A stretch of DNA of 64,000 bases, from assembly GCF_020179605.1 (NCBI RefSeq), contig NZ_JAINZO010000002.1:992001-1056000 (forward strand), read 5' to 3'. The notes below the pieces were generated by a model. It had not been told where the DNA came from, did not search any database, and worked only from the letters and a program-made list of their open reading frames with translations. Both the position numbers and the translations under genes were made by a program. The stretch comes from Geomonas agri. Lineage in GTDB: Bacteria; Desulfobacterota; Desulfuromonadia; Geobacterales; Geobacteraceae. Shown here piece after piece: positions 54,232 to 62,089 of this stretch (its first letter is position 1; each line of letters begins with the position of its first letter).

Positions 54232-54915
54232 ATGAAATTATCTGTTGTTATCCCAATTTATAACGAAAAATCCACTATCAAGGAAATTTATGAGTGCGTT
54301 AAAGCCGTAGAGATCGACAAGGAAATAATATTGGTGGACGACTATTCAACTGATGGAACTCGTGAGATACTTTCTAGTTTTGTTGATGATGCAACTAAAG
54401 TTGTCATGCATGATAAAAATATGGGAAAAGGAGCCGCTTTGAGAACGGGCTTTCAACACGCAACAGGTGATATGGTAATTGTTCAAGATGCCGATCTTGA
54501 GTATGACCCTAGCCAATACCCGAAATTAATTCAGCCAATTCTGGATGGTAAGGCCGATGTCGTTTATGGTTCTCGTTTTGTGTCAGGCGATTACCGCAGA
54601 GTCCTTTACTTTTGGCATATGGTCGGGAACTCGTTTTTGACACTTGTTTCCAATATGTTTACCAACCTAAATTTAACAGATATGGAAACCTGTTATAAAG
54701 TTTTTAGAAGAGAAGTATTGGATAAGATTACTATTGAGGAAAACCGTTTTGGTTTCGAACCCGAGATAACGGCGAAGATTTCAAAATTGGATTTGAGGAT
54801 TTACGAAATTGGGATTTCATACTCGGGCAGGACTTACAAAGAAGGAAAGAAAATTGGCTGGAAGGATGGTTTTTCCGCTCTTAGATGCATATTGAAATAT
54901 AACGTTTTATCATAA
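54232..54915 (+). CDS. GT2 polyprenyl-phosphate sugar synthase (DPM1-like)
   Basis: 227-residue cytoplasmic family 2 glycosyltransferase. Visible: [16 protein letters not shown] (nucleotide-binding start), [29 protein letters not shown] and the DXD-type QDADLEYDP, then [10 protein letters not shown] and the acceptor-side [15 protein letters not shown]. This is the dolichyl-/undecaprenyl-phosphate mannose or glucose synthase type, without the extra membrane helices of GtrB. It would charge undecaprenyl phosphate with a sugar for the three GT-C enzymes encoded upstream. ATG 54232 follows AGAAGGAAT. A terminator follows about 100 nt later and ends the cluster. Confidence 0.88.
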   Translation: MKLSVVIPIYNEKSTIKEIYECVKAVEIDKEIILVDDYSTDGTREILSSFVDDATKVVMHDKNMGKGAALRTGFQHATGDMVIVQDADLEYDPSQYPKLIQPILDGKADVVYGSRFVSGDYRRVLYFWHMVGNSFLTLVSNMFTNLNLTDMETCYKVFRREVLDKITIEENRFGFEPEITAKISKLDLRIYEIGISYSGRTYKEGKKIGWKDGFSALRCILKYNVLS

Positions 54916-55013
54916 TTAAAATAAATGTATAATTAAATCAATAAATACGACTTATTAACTTCACAATTAGTATCTGTAAAGTATTTTTGTAAATAATAGA
55001 TTTACCACTCAAG

Positions 55014-55046
55014 CCCCTTTGGCCATCCAGCCACTGGGGTTTTTTT
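55014..55046 (+). terminator. Terminator of the glycosyltransferase cluster
   Basis: CCCCTTTGGC ... GCCACTGGGG stem with a 3-nt internal mismatch, then seven T. It lies 100 nt past the GT2 stop. Confidence 0.75.
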
Positions 55047-55081
55047 GTCTAATCCAAACTTGAAAGAGGTGAACCCGCTTC

Positions 55082-55228
55082 TGGAAGTTGTTCAAGGCCC
55101 TGCGCCGTACAGGTCACAGATGGAACCACAAGCGCGTCTACCGGGTCTACTGCGATCTTTGTGATTCACCCACGGCCACCGGTAGGTGCTTCCGGGCACT
55201 CTTTAATATTCATCGACGAGTACAATAA
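55082..55228 (+). pseudogene. IS3-family transposase (OrfB) remnant
   Basis: In frame from 55082 the translation [14 protein letters not shown] then [12 protein letters not shown] matches the N-terminal helix-turn-helix region of IS3-family OrfB transposases (the [10 protein letters not shown] block is diagnostic). After this about 25-residue match the similarity ends, and the frame runs to a stop at 55226-55228. No catalytic DDE part and no inverted repeats are seen, so it is a short, dead remnant. It is GC-richer than the neighbouring glycosyltransferase genes. Confidence 0.7.
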
Positions 55229-55522
55229 CAGAAAAGGGGTGGTGGAATCTTTCCCCACCCCTTTCAAATAAAGTATTAATCGGAGAAGCGCAATGAGTGA
55301 CGGCTAAAAAAATATTCCGAGTGGCTTTCGAAAGCGGCGGACATCGAGCCGTTCAAATATCGCTACATCAGAAATCCGGCTTGCAGCAGACAACTACAAT
55401 AGCAGCGTTAAAATCGACGTCTGCATAATAAATGAACCGGATGCCATAACTCGAGTGAAGGAATTGACCATTGCTCAAACTATCCGTAATGCGATTGAGC
55501 GAAAGCTGCTAAAAACTGTCGG

Positions 55523-55618
55523 CTGCAAGCTAACCAGCGCTATGCGCATTTGTCGGACGCGGGGCTCAAGAAGGCGACCGAAAGCGTCTCCGCACTGCTG
55601 GACCAAGCGGTAGCATGA
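55523..55618 (+). pseudogene. C-terminal remnant of a tyrosine recombinase (integrase)
   Basis: The frame reads LQANQRYAHLSDAGLKKATE and ends SALLDQAVA plus stop at 55618. RYAHLS is the C-terminal block of phage-type integrases that holds the catalytic Tyr. Upstream of 55523 the frame quickly loses similarity, and no catalytic Arg/His boxes were found, so only the last about 30 codons survive. It is plausibly the former integrase of the tRNA-Pro island. Confidence 0.65.
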
Positions 55619-55623
55619 GATTT

Positions 55624-55656
55624 CCCCCGGCCCCGGAAACGGGCCGGGGGCTTTCC
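55624..55656 (+). terminator. Terminator-like hairpin after the integrase remnant
   Basis: Ten-bp stem CCCCCGGCCC/GGGCCGGGGG with a 7-nt loop followed by CTTTCC, six bases after the integrase stop. It supports the view that 55280-55660 is the true 3' end of an old, GC-rich gene. Confidence 0.6.
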
Positions 55657-55698
55657 TGCGAGAGCAATAAAAAATCAATCGAAAGGAGGAGGGCGAAT

Positions 55699-55890
55699 AT
55701 GCCGTATGTTTACGATCGAAAGATGCTAGAGGACGCGAAGAGTGGGGGGGGCACGTGGTGGCCGAGGCGGGACCCAGTGACACGGAGGTCGTAGCAGAAG
55801 ACGGCGCGACCGTCCTGCTGGACGAGAGAAGAACAGCGGTTCCCGCACCGTACACCTTAACGCGAAGAGTAAAGCCGTCTTGGAAAAGTT
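55699..55890 (+). pseudogene. Small gene broken at a G run
   Basis: ATG 55699 follows AAAGGAGGAGGG, an excellent ribosome binding site, but the frame stops after 31 codons. A shift at the eight-G run near 55744 would join MPYVYDRKMLEDAKSGGG to HVVAEAGPSDTEVVAEDG and continue to a stop near 55890, about 64 residues. The product is not recognised. The rest of 55890-56065 shows no supported gene. Confidence 0.4.
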
Positions 55891-56065
55891 AGGCCGGGGG
55901 CATCGTGAAAATCGCGTATATGGGTGCAGGGTTCTCCTCTGGAAAAGGGAAGCATTAGGTATGAAGGTAGAGGGGCTGTGGTTTCTACGATCTCCTGGAT
56001 AGAGTTTACCTGAGCTGTATAGAATGATTGACTGTTGCACAGAGGGGCAGTATAGTGTTTGCTAA

Positions 56066-56512
56066 TTGGTATATACTTACGTGCTATTTTTCAAACTACT
56101 TAAAGCATATCTGATGCTAGGTGCAATTTCAGCCTTTATCACTGTGCCTCATAGAAATGGCCGTTTTGATTTTAAAGAGTTTAAGGCTCATTATTTGTTC
56201 TGGCCTTTTTTTCTGCTGATCAAACTTGGAGATGCAATATATAAAATAAAATCTGTGTCATCACCGCCTGTCCCACCTGCGTCGCCTACAAAGGCCACCC
56301 AATGCACCCCAGTTGCACCTTCTGCCGAATTATTAGAAACCGTCAGAACTTCCTCTTTGGAGTCGCAATCAATGTCGGATGGTTTAGAACCGGTCTGTCC
56401 TAAATGTGAGCGGAAGATGATGCGCAGGACTGGGCGATACGTGCAGTTCTGGGGATGCTCAAATTATCCTCGCTGTCGGGGAACTCGTGACATACTCAAG
56501 ACTGAGGTGTAA
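56066..56512 (+). CDS. Membrane-anchored protein with topoisomerase-type C4 zinc finger
   Basis: About 148-residue protein. The N-terminal third has hydrophobic stretches (AYLMLGAISAF, LFWPFFLLIKLGDAI), a Pro/Ser/Thr linker (about 70-105), and at the C-terminus CPKCERKMMRRTGRY with CSNYPRCRG, the four-Cys zinc ribbon found at the end of topoisomerase I and in small nuclease or accessory proteins. The start is uncertain: TTG 56066 or GTG 56081, neither with a good ribosome binding site. The stop is followed 2 nt later by another small gene, so they are coupled. It could act on DNA near the membrane; no function is assigned. Island cargo, AT-rich. Confidence 0.6.
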   Translation: MVYTYVLFFKLLKAYLMLGAISAFITVPHRNGRFDFKEFKAHYLFWPFFLLIKLGDAIYKIKSVSSPPVPPASPTKATQCTPVAPSAELLETVRTSSLESQSMSDGLEPVCPKCERKMMRRTGRYVQFWGCSNYPRCRGTRDILKTEV

Positions 56513-56514
56513 CT

Positions 56515-56703
56515 ATGGTTCTCGGTATCTTACTATTTGCGTTCGGTGCTTATCTTGTTGTGGTTGCACAACAAGATGCACAAAAGAAGGGCAGAAGTAC
56601 CCTGAGTAATATTCTTCTCTTCGGAGGAATCGCTGTTTTAGTTATCTGGTGGAAGTTGGTCACCTTACCAGGGAGTGAAAGCAAGCATATATTGCCCTTT
56701 TAA
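56515..56703 (+). CDS. Small two-helix membrane protein
   Basis: 62-residue protein with two hydrophobic segments (LGILLFAFGAYLVVVAQ and ILLFGGIAVLVIWW) joined by a short polar loop (QDAQKKGRSTLSN). ATG 56515 lies 2 nt after the zinc-ribbon gene stop, which suggests translational coupling. No family is recognised. The following 270 nt (56704-56973) hold no supported gene, although the minus strand from about 56840 to 56722 reads FIHPNEPWIGSEFRKALASE, perhaps the tail of a lost GC-rich gene. Confidence 0.55.
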   Translation: MVLGILLFAFGAYLVVVAQQDAQKKGRSTLSNILLFGGIAVLVIWWKLVTLPGSESKHILPF

Positions 56704-56973
56704 ATGACTGCGTTCTTTTATGAAAAAACGGCACCGTCAGCACCTGCATCCTCGGGAGGAAGCTTTAATGCGCTTCCCTCTTCTTCGCTGGCCAGTGCTT
56801 TGCGGAACTCGCTCCCGATCCACGGCTCGTTGGGGTGAATAAAGTTTTGCAAAAGACTACTCTGTTAATTGAAAGATTGACGGCTGCTCAGGGGAGTTAG
56901 TATAGTTCTGGTTAATTGGGCATGGTTTATGTAGTGTGTCTGGTGAACTGTGCTTATCCTGTGAGGAGGGACT

Positions 56974-57261
56974 ATGGGATTTTTGTCTGGGCTGTTTCCG
57001 TCTCAAGCTGAAAAAAATTTCAAAAAGGGCTATAGCAAAGAATTCCACGAAGGCAACTGCATTCAAGCCGCACATTATTACCAGTATGCTTCATACCAGC
57101 AGCATCCCGAGGCCACCTATAGACTCGCTTTGCTTTACATGAATGGCGCAGGAGTTACTCAGAATTACAAAATGGCGCTTGCTTTAGCTAAGGATGCAAT
57201 AAAATTGGGTTACTTGGGAGCAAATAGGATAATTTCTGAACTGGAGAAACAAGTAAGGTAA
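56974..57261 (+). CDS. Small Sel1-like repeat protein
   Basis: 95 residues with an excellent ribosome binding site (GAGGAGGG). Residues about 28-75 form a Sel1/TPR-like helix pair: AAHYYQYASYQQHPEATYRL, LALLYMNGAGVTQNYKMALA; the MNGAGV-QNY element is the Sel1 repeat signature. One to two repeats only. No signal peptide; the start MGFLSGLFPSQ is a short amphipathic helix. Sel1 proteins mediate protein contacts. It is part of the small-gene section of the island, 32 nt before another small gene with a similar N-terminus (MGFLKNM). Confidence 0.65.
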   Translation: MGFLSGLFPSQAEKNFKKGYSKEFHEGNCIQAAHYYQYASYQQHPEATYRLALLYMNGAGVTQNYKMALALAKDAIKLGYLGANRIISELEKQVR

Positions 57262-57293
57262 CTGCAATTGTTGTCAAACGCAAGAGGTGCTAA

Positions 57294-57671
57294 ATGGGTT
57301 TTTTGAAAAATATGACCATAAAATCCACCGCTAAGAGTTTGATAAATGGTGTGTATCAAGAGCTAATTAAAGCAAATATTGGTCTGTCTTACTGTTATGA
57401 AGATTACACTTTGCCCATATTTCTAGAAAGAAGGTATAAAAGAATTTTTGGCGAAGAACCTGAAGAACAAGAGGTAAATGAAAATTTTAAACGCAGAGCA
57501 TTTTACTTGCTTTGTAAGATGGTTATGGTGAAAACATTTGAAGAATTATCTTTTAACAACACAGTTGGGTCTATTCAGGACCAAAAGCTTGTTATCGAAA
57601 CGGTAGCAAGTCATTGGCCGTTATTTCGGACAGTAAAAGCAGATCTTATCAAATTAGAATCACGCTTATAG
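57294..57671 (+). CDS. Hypothetical protein (island cargo)
   Basis: 125 residues, start ATG 57294 behind AGAGGT. Charged, probably helical, without signal peptide or membrane segment (LPIFLERRYKRIFGEEPEEQ, NENFKRRAFYLLCKMVMV). AT-rich codons as in the rest of the island. Its N-terminus MGFLKNM resembles those of the Sel1-like gene before it and the broken gene at 58077. I recognise no family. Confidence 0.5.
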   Translation: MGFLKNMTIKSTAKSLINGVYQELIKANIGLSYCYEDYTLPIFLERRYKRIFGEEPEEQEVNENFKRRAFYLLCKMVMVKTFEELSFNNTVGSIQDQKLVIETVASHWPLFRTVKADLIKLESRL

Positions 57672-57706
57672 TATACAACTGATTGTATCGGGCGTCAGGA
57701 GGCTGC

Positions 57707-57956
57707 ATGCCGGGCAATGAAGAAAATAAAAATCTTCTTGAAGCAGAAATAAAAAAACAGTTCACCGAAAACAATTCTGATATAGCTGTTTTTTTATAAT
57801 TGTGTATCATTGGCCATCCCTAATATAGATAACCTTAACAGTCTTGCAATTACAACTGTAGATTGGAAGAAATTGACTGAATGGGCGGCAGCACGCGGGT
57901 GGAAAGTTTCATCACCCCCTGAACCTTACCATTCAATAATTTTTTCCGTTTTGTAA
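57707..57956 (+). pseudogene. Short frameshifted small gene
   Basis: ATG 57707 with AGGAGG at a good distance starts a 30-codon frame (MPGNEENKNLLEAEIKKQF) that ends just after a run of seven T. In another frame, from about 57812 to 57956, an open stretch reads NIDNLNSLAITTVDWKKLTE then WAAARGWKVSSPPEP. Together they could be one gene of about 80 residues broken at the T run. Not recognised. Confidence 0.4.
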
Positions 57957-58076
57957 CTATACATCCTGGAATGGACTAAGATGTTTCTTAATATTTGTCC
58001 TTATCTACTCGCTACTAGGCTGCAGTGGTTGCAGTGCAAATCAATGTTTCGGCAGTGATATTTTAAGGGAGAGTTT

Positions 58077-58658
58077 ATGGGCTTGCTGAGCAAGTTGTTT
58101 GGTGGTAGTAACCCACCAGAAGTAACTATACAAACCATATCTGATTTTATTTTCGACTTAGCGCATTGATCCATTTCAGAAGAGAATCTAAAAGATGACA
58201 AAGTAGAATCGAGAATTCTCGATGCAAATATTATTAATTTTGAAATGAGAATTTTGTTTTTGTTTATTCATGTGATGGGTCGTCATCTGCATGAACTCCC
58301 TGTCCATTGTAGGAAACAAGTTTGGTCTGAAGTGTCAAACATTACCATAGCTAATAAAGTAAAAGCCTATGAAAAACTAATCGAAAAAAAATACAATACT
58401 ACGATTGATACTGAAGCAATGTTTGAAAGATCAATTGAAGAATTCAATAAGGTTGGCGTAAATTATAGAAATTGTGCAAGGATAGCAGATGGCCCATATT
58501 TAATGGCTCCTGGATCCGTTGTAGGTGAGCTGATTGAAGCCATAAGAAAGTGGATAAGTCTTAGTCCCGCGAATACAATACCTCTTGCTGTCAGACTGAC
58601 GACACAGTGTATGGAGTTATCCAAAACGATCACAGCTTTATTCACTGAAACTAAATAG
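58077..58658 (+). pseudogene. Hypothetical gene interrupted by an in-frame TGA
   Basis: ATG 58077 follows AAGGGAGAG and opens MGLLSKLFGGSNPPEV; the frame meets one TGA at 58167-58169 (after DLAH), then continues without any other stop through EENLKDDKVESRI to the end at 58658, giving 193 codons in total. Only the part after 58245 (137 residues from an internal ATG) would be translated as a separate protein. Most likely a nonsense mutation (TGG to TGA). Selenocysteine is possible but no matching hairpin was found. The protein is helical with a hydrophobic segment ILFLFIHVMG; no family recognised. Confidence 0.6.
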
Positions 58659-59152
58659 CATCAAGCACTATGGGGGGAGGAGTCACAATTAAAGGCCCAG
58701 CAGTTCACAGGGATGAATGGGATAAGTAGTCGGAATCGACTAGCAGGACGGTGGATATCGATGTCTTACCGCAGTCGGGAGTTAAAACGGGTACAAAAAA
58801 ATCTAGATGATTGATGGGGAGCGAGGACGAACAAGGGGATCGTCCAGGATCTTCCTGTGCTCGGGTGGACAAGGCGGGGCTAGTCCTAACGATGCTGACG
58901 GAAATCGCCCAGTCCTGGGAGGTCGAGCCAAGTGTCTACATGGGGTGAGCCTGGTGGATTGGCCGGGCACAGCTGGGTAGTGGGGTAAACCTTCGTCTGG
59001 GATGGGGTTAGGTGCCTCCTCGTGTGCCCCGGCTGCGAGACGACGGGGTAGGGAGCTGTGGTGTCGAGGAGAGCGGTCCGGAGGCAGGCGAAACTCTCTA
59101 ATAGGTGCAAGGAGAATTCTTCGCGGACCGGAAGAGGACCGGAACTGAAACG

Positions 59153-59186
59153 AAAAAGGCCCTTGGATTTCTCCAAGGGCCTTTTC
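59153..59186 (-). terminator. Terminator of tRNA-Pro
   Basis: Perfect 14-bp stem AAAAGGCCCTTGGA/TCCAAGGGCCTTTT with a 4-nt loop; on the minus strand it lies about 8 nt after the tRNA 3' end and runs into TTTTTCG. Confidence 0.88.
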
Positions 59187-59192
59187 AATTAA

Positions 59193-59269
59193 TGGTCGGA
59201 ATGAGAGGATTCGAACCTCCGACCCCCTGCTCCCGAAGCAGGTGCGCTACCAGGCTGCGCTACATTCCG
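59193..59269 (-). tRNA. tRNA-Pro (anticodon CGG)
   Basis: 77-nt tRNA gene including the encoded CCA. Acceptor stem CGGAATG/CATTCCG, D-arm with GCGCAGCCTGGTAGCGC, anticodon arm CCTGC-TTCGGGA-GCAGG (anticodon CGG), T-arm GGAGGTTCGAATCCTC. It matches the bacterial proline tRNA pattern. It is the intact copy at the right edge of the AT-rich island, with the 3' end facing the island as expected for an integration site. Confidence 0.93.
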
Positions 59270-59415
59270 GCTTTGAAACTCTGACGGGTCAATCAGGAGG
59301 AGAGATATAACAGTATTGGACGCAACTTGTCAAGCACTAAGAATAGCTGGGACCTAAAATTCCATCTTCCGCTATCTATGTCCCGGGCAATTGTACCTGG
59401 CGAATGAAGATACCC

Positions 59416-62022
59416 CTATTTAATTTTCACCCGGTAATCGAGTCTGAAACTGCCGCCAGACCGGATGTTGCCGGCCATGGGAATGCGCCAGTTGGTGATG
59501 TTACCGTCGTAGCCTGCAGGCGCACCGCCTGCACCGGATGCCGGAACATAGCTCCAGCTGGCGCCCTTATCGTTCGAATACTGCGGGGTGCCGAGAGCGA
59601 GACCGGAGGCGGGGGCACTGTCGGTGAAGGAGAATGGTGCGCCTCCACCGAGGAAGAAGGAGGAGTAGGGGCCCATGTCGTCGGTGAGCACGATGTTGCT
59701 TCCGGGCCCCCCGCCGGTATTGACCAGTTCCACGGTATAGACCACGTCCTGACCGGGATCAGCGCTGCTGCGGCTGGCGGATTTTAGGATCGAGATGAGC
59801 GGCATGGCACCCACGGTTACGCTCGCACTGGCACTGGTGCCGGTCAGGCTGGCGGGGCCAGTGGCCAGGGGGAACGCGGTGGTGTTGGTCAGGGTTCCGT
59901 AAGCGGAACTGGTTACGTTGAGGCTGACCTGGCAGCTTGACCCCGGGGCAATGGAGGCTGCCGTGAAGCGGACGGCGCTGTCGCCGGCGGCGGAGGCTGC
60001 ACCGGAGGTTTGGGTCACGTTGCCGCAGCCGGCCGGGGAGAAATTGAAGCTCGTATTGCGCAGCACCATCCCGGCTGGGAAGCTGTCGATGACGCTGACT
60101 CCGGTCAGGGGCGCGACGTTGGCAGCGGGATTGGCGAGGATCAGCGAAAGGTTTACCGGTGCGCCCACAGCAACGGTGGCAGCGCCGAATGACTTGGCCG
60201 CTGTAGGAGGGGTGAAGACGTTCAGGGTTGCGGTGGCGCTGCTGGTGTCCAGCCCGCCGCCCTGGGCGCTGAACCTGGTGGCGTCGTTAAGATAGGAAGC
60301 TGCTGCGTCGCCCCTGACGGTGGCGCTGAAGCTGCAGCCGGCGCTCCCCGACGTGATGGTGCCGGAGGCGAGCGAAACACTCGATGCGGTGTACGAGGTG
60401 GTGCCGATGCAGCCGGTGCCGGAGACGGGACCGACACCCGTGACGGTAAGTCCGCCAGGGAAGGTGTCGGTGAAGGCAAGTCCCGACTGGGCGGGCTTCG
60501 TGATCGGTTCGTTGACGATGCTGAAGTTCAAGGTGCTGCTGCCGCCGACGGCTATGTTGCCGATGCCGTAACTCTTGCTGAGGGTCGGGCGCGGCAGATT
60601 GGTAAAGGTGCAGGTCAGCTCGTCTCCTGCGGCAGGCGCGAGTGTGTAGCTTGATGCCCGCAGCGCGTTGGGAAGGAGTGCGCCCGTCGTAGCTCCGGGA
60701 CCCGCATAGGCGTTGCTGCAGGTGAGGTTTCCAGCGTACTTCGTGGCCGGCGTGCTCCCGGCGCTCATGATGTCGGTAAGAGTCAGGGGCTGGTTAGGGG
60801 CGCAGTTAAAGACCGTACTGGCCGAACTTTGAGTACCGGAAGTGGTGGCGGAGGCGGTGCCGAATATGGTGCCGCTTGCGCTAACCGTGAACTGGTCCCC
60901 GGCATTAATCCTCACCGGCAGGTTTTTCACCAAGGTCACCCGTGGCCGCTTGGTGTTGGTGATGGTGCAGGCCGCGGCGGAGTTACTGGTATTGAGCGTG
61001 GCGCTCATGCTGCGCTGCGCCGGAGCGGTGCTGAGGGCGGGGGAACCGGTCACGGGGAGGCAACTGATAGCTGCGGTCGGGTCCCAGTCTCCCCCGGCGG
61101 CTGTTTCGGTGATGGTCAGGGTCTGGTCGGCGGCCACGGCGTTTATGAACACCCGGGCAGTTTCGTTGTCCCTGAGGGTAAAACTGACACTGTTTCCTGC
61201 CACGGCGATGGAGGCCGGGGTGTAGGTGCCACCCGTGGCGGAGGTTGCGGTCAGGGTGGCGCCGGTGAGTACAACGACCTTGGAGCCGGCGGGCCCCGTA
61301 GCCGTGAAGGTGAATGGCTGGGTATTCCCGTCAGGGAGCGTCTGCTTGGTCACGTCGACGAAGGCGCCGGTTAGGACGCTGACATTTCCAGCGACGGTGG
61401 CAATGCCGGCGTTGCACTTGGAGGGGGAGCCGTTACTGACATCGCCCGGACCGGAACAGACGTTCCCGGGGTTTTGCCAGTAGGTGACGACGTAGGGTAT
61501 CTTGAGGGCGCCGGTGCTGTCGCCGCTGCAGAGGACCTTTATTTCGTCGACGGTGGTGGTGAAGTTCGCCCCGCCCTTGAAGTCGCCGCAGCCATCACCG
61601 TCCAAGTTGAGCCATGGACTGGGACTGGTAGGAAAGGTGGCGACGGAGCAAATGTTGCCTGGCGTGGTGTCACGCGGGTCATTCCCCTGCTGCCCAACGA
61701 AGAAGCCGACGTCGTAACGGTCGGTGTTGGTGCCAGAGAGGCCGAGTTCAACCTTGAAACGGAAGTCACTCCCCATGATGCAAAAGGGGGCGGTGCCGGC
61801 TTGAGCGGTAAACACCGGCGCTATGGTGAATTCACCCGCCGTACAGTTAAGACCGCCGGTGCGGTACCCTACACAGGTTTGGTCCTGCCAGGCGTTGGTG
61901 GTGAGCGCCGGCGAAGGGGACGGAACGGCGAGCAGGGCAAGAAGTGCTGCCGTCGCCATCCCGAGCCCATGCCGGTGCGCTTTCTTCACGATCGATGATG
62001 TCCTGAGGTTGCCCTTCTGCAT
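59416..62022 (-). CDS. Large secreted repeat-domain (DUF11-like) protein
   Basis: 868-residue exported protein. ATG 62022 follows AGGAGA; the signal peptide lies around residues 15-40 (ALLALLAVPSPSPALT). The N-terminal part has paired cysteines (DQTCVGYRTGGLNC, NVCSGPGDVSNGSPSKC). A prealbumin-like module (VDVTKQTLPDGNTQPFTFT) and several beta-sandwich repeats follow, of the kind seen in bacterial surface proteins (PTLSKSYGIGNIAVGGSSTL, TAAKSFGAATVAVGAPVNLS, SILKSASRSSADPGQDVVYT, the last being a typical DUF11 start), ending in a strand RLDYRVKIK. It is 68 nt downstream of a beta-barrel gene on the same strand, which may export or anchor it. Function probably structural or adhesive. Confidence 0.75.
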   Translation of the reverse strand: MQKGNLRTSSIVKKAHRHGLGMATAALLALLAVPSPSPALTTNAWQDQTCVGYRTGGLNCTAGEFTIAPVFTAQAGTAPFCIMGSDFRFKVELGLSGTNTDRYDVGFFVGQQGNDPRDTTPGNICSVATFPTSPSPWLNLDGDGCGDFKGGANFTTTVDEIKVLCSGDSTGALKIPYVVTYWQNPGNVCSGPGDVSNGSPSKCNAGIATVAGNVSVLTGAFVDVTKQTLPDGNTQPFTFTATGPAGSKVVVLTGATLTATSATGGTYTPASIAVAGNSVSFTLRDNETARVFINAVAADQTLTITETAAGGDWDPTAAISCLPVTGSPALSTAPAQRSMSATLNTSNSAAACTITNTKRPRVTLVKNLPVRINAGDQFTVSASGTIFGTASATTSGTQSSASTVFNCAPNQPLTLTDIMSAGSTPATKYAGNLTCSNAYAGPGATTGALLPNALRASSYTLAPAAGDELTCTFTNLPRPTLSKSYGIGNIAVGGSSTLNFSIVNEPITKPAQSGLAFTDTFPGGLTVTGVGPVSGTGCIGTTSYTASSVSLASGTITSGSAGCSFSATVRGDAAASYLNDATRFSAQGGGLDTSSATATLNVFTPPTAAKSFGAATVAVGAPVNLSLILANPAANVAPLTGVSVIDSFPAGMVLRNTSFNFSPAGCGNVTQTSGAASAAGDSAVRFTAASIAPGSSCQVSLNVTSSAYGTLTNTTAFPLATGPASLTGTSASASVTVGAMPLISILKSASRSSADPGQDVVYTVELVNTGGGPGSNIVLTDDMGPYSSFFLGGGAPFSFTDSAPASGLALGTPQYSNDKGASWSYVPASGAGGAPAGYDGNITNWRIPMAGNIRSGGSFRLDYRVKIK

Positions 62023-62089
62023 CTGCTTCTCCTGAGGCCGTCGCTGAAACCTTACCCGCAGGCCTTCGGCTCATTGTGTCATTACTGCG

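Larger units (their letters stand above)
48663..59269. mobile_element. AT-rich genomic island at tRNA-Pro(CGG)
   Basis: About 10.4 kb lies between a degenerate and an intact copy of tRNA-Pro plus terminator. Base composition falls sharply inside (A/T-rich codons such as AAA, ATA and TTT dominate), unlike the GC-rich flanks. Contents: a four-gene glycosyltransferase cluster, IS3-type transposase and tyrosine recombinase remnants, and small cargo genes, several broken. Two longer gaps inside, 48772-49401 and 58659-59147, hold no gene I can support; the first contains an in-frame tail (AKQLYIALMSILKK, about 49163-49209) that may be a further transposon remnant. No intact integrase is present, so the element is probably fixed. 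Confidence 0.75.
59148..59269 (-). repeat. Right direct repeat of the island (intact tRNA-Pro plus terminator)
   Basis: 122-nt counterpart of 48663-48771, running from AAACGAAAAAGG to ATTCCG, with the 13 nt that are missing on the left. Confidence 0.8.

Noticed and set aside
58167-58169. TGA as a selenocysteine codon
   Set aside because: No convincing hairpin follows, and the sequence around it shows no redox motif; a nonsense mutation is the simpler reading, although resequencing is suggested.
58659-59147. Possible group II intron or structured RNA in the GC-richer end of the island
   Set aside because: I looked for domain V/VI-like features and a reverse transcriptase; neither is present.
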